34,562 nt of DNA, taken from IMG/VR virus record IMGVR_UViG_3300046820_002285, positions 1 through 34,562 of that record; one strand, written 5' to 3'. The position numbers and the translations under genes were made by a program. Below are positions 29,026 through 34,562 of the stretch, piece after piece. The notes under the pieces are model-generated. The model was not told where the DNA came from, ran no database searches, and worked only from the letters and a program-made list of their open reading frames with translations. The DNA is from a virus. The stretch's first letter is position 1. Each line of letters starts with the position of its first letter.

Positions 29026-30027
29026 ATGAATCCATATGAAGTTCTTGGTTTAAATGAAAATGCTACAGCTGATGAAATTAAGTCAGCTTATCGTAAATTA
29101 GCTAGAGAATATCATCCTGATGTTAATAAGTCTCCTGATGCTGAAGATAAATTCAAACAGCTCGGTGAGGCTTATTCTATTTTGACAGATCCTCAAAAAA
29201 AGGCCAGATATGAAGCTGAACAACACGGAAATCCTTTTGGAGGAGGAATGCCATTTGGATTTGATTTTGATTTCAATCCTTTCGGCCATCAGAGACAAAA
29301 TAGAATGGAAAACTCTCCAGTATCTATTAGGGTTAATATTTCATTAGCAGAATCTTTTAAAAATTTTAAGAAAAATGTTACTTTTTCTAGAAATATTTTT
29401 TGTGCTAAATGTAATGGTAATGGCGGTTTAGGTGAAAAAACTACGTGTAGAGAATGTAATGGTGCTGGTAATGTAGTGAAACAAATTCGCCAAGGAATGT
29501 TTACTCAACAATTCATTACTCCTTGTGGATCTTGTCAAGGTAAAGGCACAAGGTTTACTTCTAACTGCTCTGATTGTAATTCTTCTGGATTGAAATCAGT
29601 CACAGAAACAGTAGAAGTTGATGTTAAAAGGGGATCTATTTTCAATTCTCAATTTATTAAAGGTAAGGGTAATCAAGAAAATAAATCCATTGAACCTGGT
29701 CCAGTTATTGTTGATTTTGAACTTTCTGATGTTGGAAGTTTTGAATTTGATCGCAATGGAAATGTAAAACTTGATTTTGAAGTTGATCCAGTAGTTGCTA
29801 TTTTAGGTAAAGATGTTGAAGTTGATTTGCCAGAAGGTGGAAAAACTACAATTAAGATGAAAGAATATACAACTAATGGCCAGAAGTTCAATTTACCTAA
29901 AAAAGGCTTATTTAAGGATGAGAATGCAAGAACAGATTTCGTAATTAATGTAGTGTATAAAACACCTAAGAATCTGTCTCAAGAACAAAAAGATATCTTG
30001 CAAAATTATGTGTCTACTTTGAAATAG
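29026..30027 (+). CDS. dnaJ: DnaJ (Hsp40) co-chaperone, 333 aa
   Basis: Type I Hsp40, which delivers unfolded clients to DnaK and triggers its ATPase. The J domain (residues 3-65) has HPD at 30-32. A short Gly/Phe region (68-87) follows. The zinc-binding domain has four Cys pairs, at 126/129, 141/144, 167/170 and 181/184. The first three match CxxCxGxG; the fourth is CSDCNSSG, with Ser for the first Gly. Two beta-sandwich client domains follow, ending in a dimerisation-like tail. It is shorter than typical DnaJ (about 375), mostly through a shorter Gly/Phe linker and C-terminus. There is no visible ribosome-binding site; a TATAAT sits just upstream. The partner DnaK is 2.8 kb downstream, and no GrpE is visible in the window. 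Confidence 0.92.
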   Translation: MNPYEVLGLNENATADEIKSAYRKLAREYHPDVNKSPDAEDKFKQLGEAYSILTDPQKKARYEAEQHGNPFGGGMPFGFDFDFNPFGHQRQNRMENSPVSIRVNISLAESFKNFKKNVTFSRNIFCAKCNGNGGLGEKTTCRECNGAGNVVKQIRQGMFTQQFITPCGSCQGKGTRFTSNCSDCNSSGLKSVTETVEVDVKRGSIFNSQFIKGKGNQENKSIEPGPVIVDFELSDVGSFEFDRNGNVKLDFEVDPVVAILGKDVEVDLPEGGKTTIKMKEYTTNGQKFNLPKKGLFKDENARTDFVINVVYKTPKNLSQEQKDILQNYVSTLK

Positions 30028-30039
30028 GAGAAAAAAACA

Positions 30040-30255
30040 ATGTCTATGATTAAACGTGCTACCGGAAGAATTGAACAATTTACAGATACAGAAGGCGAAG
30101 AAGTACAGGCATCGGAAGTTGAAGAGACTACAGATGCTCCTGAAACTCAGTCTGTTGTTGTCAAGGATGTATTGGAAATTTCGCTTGTGTCTGATGTATT
30201 TCTTGACCCAGAAGCATCCGATACAGGAGATGATGTAATCGCTAAGGATTGCTAA
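30040..30255 (+). CDS. Acidic hypothetical protein, 71 aa
   Basis: Unrecognised small protein with a basic start (MIKRATGRIEQF) followed by a strongly acidic, Glu/Asp/Thr-rich remainder and a C-terminal Cys. It is probably disordered; no membrane segment. AGGAG at 30026-30030 is 9 nt upstream of the ATG and overlaps the dnaJ stop, so it is co-transcribed with dnaJ. The next gene begins 1 nt after its stop. A role as a chaperone client, adaptor or DNA-mimic is conceivable, but nothing in the sequence identifies one. Confidence 0.65.
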   Translation: MSMIKRATGRIEQFTDTEGEEVQASEVEETTDAPETQSVVVKDVLEISLVSDVFLDPEASDTGDDVIAKDC

Positions 30256-30256
30256 G

Positions 30257-30700
30257 ATGTCTCAACTATTTACTGCTTTAAAAATCAAACAGATTTTACT
30301 CCATGCTGTACAGGAACATCTTATTTTATTGATTTGTACAGCTCTAGTAATTTTGTTAGCTCCTTATATTGCAAGAAAATTTACCAGAGAAAGCGATTTT
30401 GTATACAAGTCGCTATTAATTGTTAAAGCTGTATTAGGTGCTCAATTAGGATCTAAGGCTGTTATCATTATTGATGCTTGGGCTGAAGGTCTTAAATCTT
30501 GTGTTGACGGAACTTTTGATGAGAATGATAAAGCAGATTCATTCCTTAGATTTATCAAGATTGTAGCTAGTAAGAACAATATTGAATTATCTGAATCAGA
30601 ATATGAAATTGTTAAAGATCTAATTGTCACAACTCTTGGAATGATTGAAAACAAATCTAGCCGAGACGTTCAAGTTGGGATTATGAAATTTGCAGCTTAG
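30257..30700 (+). CDS. Single-span membrane protein, 147 aa (holin-like layout)
   Basis: One clear membrane segment at residues about 20-38 (EHLILLICTALVILLAPYI), then a basic stop (ARKFTR), then a soluble, mainly helical domain of about 100 residues. Layout (short N-terminus, one span, helical C-domain ending in 'SESEYEIVKDLIVTTLGMIE') is like that of LL-H-type phage holins, which also have 'ei..lieaav' helices, but the similarity is weak and by eye. ATG follows the previous stop by one base. Context between dnaJ and a helicase gives no function. Could equally be an unknown inner-membrane protein. Confidence 0.65.
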   Translation: MSQLFTALKIKQILLHAVQEHLILLICTALVILLAPYIARKFTRESDFVYKSLLIVKAVLGAQLGSKAVIIIDAWAEGLKSCVDGTFDENDKADSFLRFIKIVASKNNIELSESEYEIVKDLIVTTLGMIENKSSRDVQVGIMKFAA

Positions 30701-30718
30701 CGATATGTAAGATATAAT
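30690..30718 (+). promoter_or_regulatory. Sigma-70-like promoter for the UvsW-like helicase gene
   Basis: TTGCAG (30690-30695), a 17-nt spacer and a perfect TATAAT (30713-30718). The expected transcription start, about 7 nt downstream, falls on the GTG start codon at 30725, and there is no ribosome-binding site. A leaderless message is implied. The box overlaps the end of the membrane-protein gene. Confidence 0.5.
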
Positions 30719-30724
30719 ATCCTT

Positions 30725-32566
30725 GTGATAGTAATAAACTTATTTAATGAAAGGTGTCAGATAGACTTTAATCTATCTGACCCTCATGTTTTATATAGCT
30801 TACATTCTGCCATCAGAGATGAATTATCTTATTTACAACCTGATGCTGAATGGAGTCCTAAATATAAACTTGGTCAATGGGATGGAAAGATATCACTCTA
30901 TAACAAGAAATTCGGTACTTTCCCTATCGGTTTATTTCCTAAAGTCAAAAATTTATTACAAAATTTAAACATCGAATTTGAAATATGTGATAAAAGGCCT
31001 GAAATTAAACGAAATTACCCTGTTACATGTGATTTTGGTCCTAAGTTATTAAGAGACTACCAAATCAAAGCAGGAGATGAGTTTTATAAGCAAAATGGTG
31101 GCATACTTTCTTTAGCTACTGGGGCTGGTAAAACTATGACTTCGTGTTACATTTTTTCTAAATTAAAAGTAGCTCCAGTTGTATTTGTCGTACCAGCTCT
31201 TGAACTTTTAAAGCAAACTAAAAAAGAATTCGAAAAATATCTTAGATTAGATGGTGAACCTGTTAAAGTTGGCATTGCTGGCGATGGAATTTGCGACCTT
31301 AATATGGAAGGCATTAATGTTGTCACTTATCAAACAGTTCTTGGAGCTTATGATAAAAAATATTCTGAAAGTCAATCTAAAGTTGTTGATGTAGCCCCTT
31401 CAGATGGTATTAGGAAATCTACTGCTCAAATTGAAGAAGAATATGAAAAAGCTCTTAAAGATTTAAGTATTGCTAAGAGAAGTGCCAATAAACAACTATC
31501 TGGATTAGAAAATGAAATTAAAGTTCTAAGATCTAAATTTGAAGAACTATCTGAAACATTTAAAGATAACTTTGACAGTAAAAATCAAAGAATATTAAAT
31601 AAAGCACAAAAAGATCTAGACCTTAAATTAAAAGAATACTCAAGAAATAAAGATTCTTTAATTAAGCTTCAAACTAATAACTTCAAAAAGGCAGATGCAG
31701 TTTATCAAAAGAGAATGGCTACCTCAGAAGATAAGATGAAGATTAGAGATTTGATTACCTCATGTCAAGCGTATATTGTTGACGAGGCTCATATTGCTTC
31801 TGTTATTATCGAAGAGATTGGTAAATGTGCTATCAATGCTACAATTCGTGGTGGCCTATCTGCTACTCCATATCGCACAGACAATCAAGAAATTCGCATA
31901 GAAGGTACATTAGGTCAAAAAATTATTGAAGTTTCTCCATCTGATTTAGTAGAAAGAGGTTTTCTTGTTCCACCTAAAATCTTTTTATGTGAGATTAAAG
32001 AAAGTCATGAAGCTCAAACATATCAAGAAGCATATGAACTTAACATAATCAAAAATACCGAAAGAAATTATAGAATCAAACAATTTGCAGAAACATTTAA
32101 AGATAATGGATTTCCAGTTCTTATTTTAGTTGAGAGAATGGAACATGGTCACATTCTAGAAGAAATCATTGAAAATGCTGTGTTTGTTCCCGGAGGAGAT
32201 AAAGGAGAATCAGACCCTTCAGATGAGGAAAAGAATTATCGAAGAAGGATGCTCAATAAAGTTGAAAATAATGAAATCATCCTTATAGCAACTCAATGGG
32301 CAAATGTTGGTGTTGATGCTCCTAAGATTACTTCACTAATTTTGGGAGGTAGCAGCAGTTCTCCGATTACTACATATCAACAAGTGGGAAGAGTTTTAAG
32401 ATGTGTAGGAATGAACGCCAAACAATCTGCTGAAAATGGAAAACCTCATGCTATTATTGTAGATTTTAAGGTTAATCATAAAAATCTGAAAACCCATTCA
32501 AATTTAAGAGCAAGAGTTTATAGAAATGAAAGAGCTTGGCAATTCTTTCAAATTAAATCAGAATAA
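30725..32566 (+). CDS. uvsW: UvsW-like superfamily 2 DNA helicase with coiled-coil insertion, 613 aa
   Basis: ATP-dependent branched-DNA helicase of the T4 UvsW type, which in T4 unwinds R-loops and recombination intermediates and helps switch replication mode. The N-terminal UvsW-like domain (1-95) has KLGQWDGKISLY at 48-59 and 'FPIGL'. Helicase motifs are Walker A ATGAGKT (131-137), DEAH (353-356), SATPYRTD (379-386) and QQVGRVLR (552-559). Residues about 232-345, between the VVTYQTV strand and DEAH, form a long charged coiled coil that is absent from T4 UvsW, making the protein longer than T4's (about 500). GTG start is chosen because the N-terminal strands align with UvsW and TATAAT sits just upstream. 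A strong terminator follows. Confidence 0.88.
   Translation: MIVINLFNERCQIDFNLSDPHVLYSLHSAIRDELSYLQPDAEWSPKYKLGQWDGKISLYNKKFGTFPIGLFPKVKNLLQNLNIEFEICDKRPEIKRNYPVTCDFGPKLLRDYQIKAGDEFYKQNGGILSLATGAGKTMTSCYIFSKLKVAPVVFVVPALELLKQTKKEFEKYLRLDGEPVKVGIAGDGICDLNMEGINVVTYQTVLGAYDKKYSESQSKVVDVAPSDGIRKSTAQIEEEYEKALKDLSIAKRSANKQLSGLENEIKVLRSKFEELSETFKDNFDSKNQRILNKAQKDLDLKLKEYSRNKDSLIKLQTNNFKKADAVYQKRMATSEDKMKIRDLITSCQAYIVDEAHIASVIIEEIGKCAINATIRGGLSATPYRTDNQEIRIEGTLGQKIIEVSPSDLVERGFLVPPKIFLCEIKESHEAQTYQEAYELNIIKNTERNYRIKQFAETFKDNGFPVLILVERMEHGHILEEIIENAVFVPGGDKGESDPSDEEKNYRRRMLNKVENNEIILIATQWANVGVDAPKITSLILGGSSSSPITTYQQVGRVLRCVGMNAKQSAENGKPHAIIVDFKVNHKNLKTHSNLRARVYRNERAWQFFQIKSE
30756..30781 (+). repeat. 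Perfect 10-bp inverted repeat in the first codons of the helicase gene
   Basis: GTCAGATAGA (30756-30765), a 6-nt loop CTTTAA, and the exact reverse complement TCTATCTGAC (30772-30781). It covers codons 11-19, about 31 nt after the GTG. It could fold in the mRNA and affect early translation, or be a protein-binding palindrome. Confidence 0.7.
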
Positions 32567-32567
32567 G

Positions 32568-32599
32568 AAAAAGGAGCTTAAAATTAAGCTCCTTTTTTT
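32568..32599. terminator. Bidirectional intrinsic terminator
   Basis: GGAGCTTAA (32573-32581) and TTAAGCTCC (32584-32592) form a GC-containing stem, with five A on the left (32568-32572) and seven T on the right (32593-32599). It works as a rho-independent terminator for the helicase gene on + and, read the other way, for the small gene on the minus strand. Confidence 0.9.
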
Positions 32600-32603
32600 A
32601 TGT

Positions 32604-32675
32604 TTACGCTTCTAATTTAAACAACATATTAATTACTTCACTGAACATTTTTTCCATGTCTTCAAAGATTCTCAT
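32604..32675 (-). CDS. Tiny opposite-strand gene, 23-aa peptide
   Basis: On the minus strand, ATG at 32675-32673 begins 23 codons (starting MRIFEDMEKMF) ending in TAA at 32604. The predicted peptide is an amphipathic helix with acidic and Met/Phe/Leu faces. A strong ribosome-binding site AAAGGAGA (complement of 32681-32688) sits at ideal spacing, 6 nt from the ATG. A promoter-like TTCTCA - 17 nt - TATTAA lies further upstream, and the shared terminator is immediately downstream. The complete expression set in so short a space argues that it is real. It is the only minus-strand gene I support here. It is too short for family recognition; a small regulatory RNA carrying a chance ORF is the alternative. 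Confidence 0.55.
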   Translation of the reverse strand: MRIFEDMEKMFSEVINMLFKLEA

Positions 32676-32691
32676 ATCCTTCTCCTTTATG

Positions 32692-32720
32692 TTAATATCC
32701 ACAACAATATGGAGTGAGAA
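32692..32720 (-). promoter_or_regulatory. Candidate promoter for the tiny minus-strand gene
   Basis: Read on the minus strand: TTCTCA (32720-32715), 17-nt spacer, TATTAA (32697-32692). Each box matches the sigma-70 consensus at 4 of 6 bases. It overlaps copy A of the duplicated 19-bp element, so that element could be an operator for it. Confidence 0.4.
32693..32711 (+). repeat. Duplicated element TAATATCC-nnn-ACAATATG, copy A
   Basis: TAATATCC, then ACA, then ACAATATG. Identical to copy B (32763-32781) except for the three central bases. It contains AATAT twice, 12 nt apart. It overlaps the predicted minus-strand promoter. Confidence 0.75.
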
Positions 32721-32739
32721 TCTACAGTGATTACCCTCC

Positions 32740-32768
32740 TTGATTGTACCAGACTCTTGCCGTAATAT
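32740..32768 (+). promoter_or_regulatory. Candidate dnaK promoter
   Basis: TTGATT (32740-32745), 17-nt spacer, TAATAT (32763-32768), giving a predicted start near 32775 and a short leader with AAAGAGG (32785-32791), 6 nt from the dnaK ATG. The -10 box lies inside copy B of the duplicated element. TACAAT at 32773-32778 is an alternative -10. No CIRCE-type heat-shock inverted repeat is seen. Confidence 0.45.
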
Positions 32769-32781
32769 CCTGTACAATATG
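32763..32781 (+). repeat. Duplicated element TAATATCC-nnn-ACAATATG, copy B
   Basis: TAATATCC, then TGT, then ACAATATG, 70 bp from copy A and in the same orientation, directly upstream of the dnaK ribosome-binding site. The left half, TAATATCC, also occurs at 30715-30722, just before the helicase start. Confidence 0.75.
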
Positions 32782-32797
32782 TTAAAAGAGGTTTAAT

Positions 32798-34531
32798 ATG
32801 CCAGTAACAGTAGGAATTGATTTAGGAACAACAAATTCTGTAGTAGCTTATATTGATAATAATGGTAATCCACAAGTATTAACTAACGAAGAAGGATTCC
32901 GAACTACCCCATCTGTTGTATCTTTTTCTGAGCATGAAATTTTAGTAGGCTTGCCAGCAGTAGACAATGAAAGTGAAAACCCATCAGAGACAATTAGATC
33001 TGTTAAAAGAAATATGGGTAAAAATTTCACATATGTCTTAAATAGCAAAGAATATTCCCCCGAGCAAATTTCTTCATACATCTTAACTAAATTAAAAAAA
33101 GATGCTGAAACTTTCATTGGTGACACTATTGATTCTGCTGTAATTACCGTCCCAGCATATTTTAATAACGATCAGAGAAAAGCCACTAAAGTTGCTGCAG
33201 AATTAGCTGGCCTTAGAGTTTCAAGAATTATCAATGAACCTACAGCTGCCTCTTTAGCTTATGGATTAGACAAAAACCTTAACCAAACTATTCTTGTATA
33301 CGATCTAGGAGGAGGAACTTTTGATGTTACTGTCCTCAAAATTGCTGAAGGTATGGATTTTCATGTCTTAAGTACTTCAGGAGATACAGAATTAGGCGGG
33401 GACGATTTTGATAAATGCTTAGTAGATCTTATTTTAGAAAAGCATGGCGGAAGTAACAATAGCGATCCTAGACTTCGAAATGCTGCAGAAAAAGCTAAAA
33501 AAGAATTGTCATTTAAATCTGAAGTAACAGTAACAATTCCTTATTATGAATTTATTGATGGTAAACCAGTTAATCTTAAAGTTACATTATCAAGAGAAGA
33601 ATTCCAAAATAAAATTCAAAGTTTAGTAGATAAAACAAAAAAATGCGTAGACCAAGCTCTTTTTGATGCAGGTTTGAAATTCCATGATATTGATGAAGTA
33701 GTTTTTGTGGGTGGATCTACAAGAGTTCCATATATTTCAGAATCAGTAAAAGCATGGACAAATAAAAATCCAAACAAATCTATTAATCCAGATGAGGCTG
33801 TAGCAATAGGAGCAGCAATTCAAGCAAATATTTTATCTGGAAATAGTGATAAAGTAATTTTCTTAGTAGATGTCACACCTTTATCTCTTGGAATTGAAAC
33901 ACAAGGCGGATTGATGAATGTTATGATTAAAAGAAATTCATCTATTCCAGCAGAAGTTACAGAAACATTTACTACAGCTTTCGATAATCAAGAAAAAGTA
34001 GATGTCTCAATTTATCAAGGCGAAAGACCACAAGCAGCATTTAATCATCTTTTAGGAAAAATTACTTTAGATGGAATTAAAAGAGCTGCAAGAGGTGTTC
34101 CAAAAATTGATGTAACATTTGAGATTGATTCTAATGGTATTCTCTCAGTGATGGCAAAAGATGAAGATTCAGGAATTTCTAAATATCTAACTCTTGAAGG
34201 TTCATCATCTTTAACAAGCGATCAAATTCAAAAGCTAATCCAAGAAGCTGAAAATAATAAAAATGATGATAAATTATTCTTGGAAATTTCAAACATCAAA
34301 TCTCAACTAGTTGATCGAATTATCCAGATTGAAGAGTTATTAAGAACAGATATATTGCCACGACATATAGTAGAAGATTTAACTGATATGAAAAAATCTC
34401 TTGAAGAATCTAGCGAATCTAATAATATTGAAATGCTAACAGGGTTGCTAGAATCTACAAATGATGATATAAAAGAATATAGTCAAATTGTTTACAAAAA
34501 GGCAAAAGAACATGTCACTCAAAAATTATGA
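32798..34531 (+). CDS. dnaK: DnaK (Hsp70) chaperone, 577 aa
   Basis: ATP-driven chaperone that binds exposed hydrophobic segments with DnaJ's help. The signatures are GIDLGTTNS (6-14), VYDLGGGTFDVTVL (167-180) and VVFVGGSTRVPYI (301-313). The interdomain/substrate start is FLVDVTPLSLGIET (355-368). A beta substrate domain and a helical lid (about 480-577) follow. Two differences stand out. The stretch SVKRNMGKNFTYVLNSKEYS (68-87) lacks the roughly 24-residue insert of Gram-negative DnaK, as in Bacillus. The C-terminus is short, without an EEVD-like or disordered tail. ATG is supported by AAAGAGG at 6 nt. The gene ends in three consecutive in-frame TGA codons (34529-34537). It is separated from dnaJ by three genes rather than adjacent to it. 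Confidence 0.93.
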   Translation: MPVTVGIDLGTTNSVVAYIDNNGNPQVLTNEEGFRTTPSVVSFSEHEILVGLPAVDNESENPSETIRSVKRNMGKNFTYVLNSKEYSPEQISSYILTKLKKDAETFIGDTIDSAVITVPAYFNNDQRKATKVAAELAGLRVSRIINEPTAASLAYGLDKNLNQTILVYDLGGGTFDVTVLKIAEGMDFHVLSTSGDTELGGDDFDKCLVDLILEKHGGSNNSDPRLRNAAEKAKKELSFKSEVTVTIPYYEFIDGKPVNLKVTLSREEFQNKIQSLVDKTKKCVDQALFDAGLKFHDIDEVVFVGGSTRVPYISESVKAWTNKNPNKSINPDEAVAIGAAIQANILSGNSDKVIFLVDVTPLSLGIETQGGLMNVMIKRNSSIPAEVTETFTTAFDNQEKVDVSIYQGERPQAAFNHLLGKITLDGIKRAARGVPKIDVTFEIDSNGILSVMAKDEDSGISKYLTLEGSSSLTSDQIQKLIQEAENNKNDDKLFLEISNIKSQLVDRIIQIEELLRTDILPRHIVEDLTDMKKSLEESSESNNIEMLTGLLESTNDDIKEYSQIVYKKAKEHVTQKL

Positions 34532-34562
34532 TGATGATTTAAGAAGCGTTCATGGAGAATAT
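34512..34562 (+). CDS. Start of a further gene (3' end outside the window)
   Basis: ATG 34512 opens a frame of 17 codons (MSLKNYDDDLRSVHGEY) that runs off the window, overlapping the last 20 bases of dnaK in another frame. AAAAAGG (34496-34502) lies 9 nt upstream and could be its ribosome-binding site. The product is too short to identify; grpE would be the expected chaperone partner, but there is no evidence for that here. Confidence 0.45.
   Translation, partial: MSLKNYDDDLRSVHGEY

Noticed and set aside
32733-32741. Strong Shine-Dalgarno-like AAGGAGGGT on the minus strand upstream of the tiny gene
   Set aside because: No start codon follows at usable spacing in an open frame, so it does not define a gene.
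32567-32797. CIRCE-type heat-shock operator before dnaK
   Set aside because: No 9-bp inverted repeat with 9-nt spacer is present; only the direct 19-bp element is seen.
1-34562. Stop-codon recoding as in some large gut phages
   Set aside because: TAA ends most genes, but TAG ends three (7589, 30027, 30700) and TGA ends dnaK, and no gene is improved by reading through any of them.
26848-34562. Bacterial chromosomal segment rather than phage
   Set aside because: DnaJ, DnaK and proteases alone would fit, but a UvsW-like helicase in the same strand-biased, AT-rich block and the adjoining tail genes point to a phage.
1-34562. tRNA genes, CRISPR array, transposase or attachment site
   Set aside because: Gaps are short (largest 231 nt) and contain no cloverleaf, spaced repeat array or terminal inverted repeat that I could identify.

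Overview
The window looks like part of a large, AT-rich, tailed-phage genome (Caudoviricetes, probably with a contractile tail). The evidence is a baseplate-hub-like protein, four very large modular virion-surface proteins encoded head to tail, and a T4 UvsW-type helicase. TAA, TAG and TGA all end genes here, so the standard bacterial code fits and there is no sign of stop-codon recoding. No tRNA, rRNA, CRISPR array or insertion sequence was seen. Two features hint at a Gram-positive (Firmicutes-like) host or gene source: the DnaK lacks the insert typical of Gram-negative DnaK, and the subtilase resembles Bacillus intracellular subtilisin. This host assignment is inference.

Bases 1-26847 are a tightly packed structural block on the + strand. 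It holds the 3' part of a hub-like baseplate gene, a 74-residue protein, a 1277-residue baseplate or fibre protein, a 317-residue protein, and then giant proteins of 2279, about 1218 and 2894 residues. Most junctions overlap or are separated by 1-2 nt, which suggests translational coupling. The main break is a hairpin at 7615-7649. The giants are mosaics of recurring beta modules: four copies of a VLVKNQ tail-fibre module, about seven Y-x-[IL]-N-P-x-x-G modules, propeller and Asp-box-like blades, a PA14 domain, Ig-like pairs, and a von Willebrand A domain interrupted by another module. Two of the giants share a homologous N-terminal head, which probably anchors them to the virion.

Bases 26848-34562 are an unusual proteolysis and chaperone island. 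In order it encodes an intracellular-type subtilase, a membrane-anchored type I signal peptidase, a DegP-like trypsin-fold protease, DnaJ, an acidic 71-residue protein, a 147-residue membrane protein, a UvsW-like helicase with a coiled-coil insertion, a tiny opposite-strand gene, DnaK, and the first codons of another gene. The active-site residues of all three proteases and both chaperones look intact. The simplest inference is that the island folds, processes or quality-controls the giant virion proteins, or remodels host proteostasis; the sequence alone cannot decide.

Regulatory signals cluster in the island. They include TATAAT boxes 6-7 nt upstream of the dnaJ and helicase start codons (possible leaderless mRNAs), a hairpin hiding the signal-peptidase ribosome-binding site, a bidirectional terminator after the helicase gene, and a duplicated 19-bp element (three centre bases variable) between the tiny minus-strand gene and dnaK.
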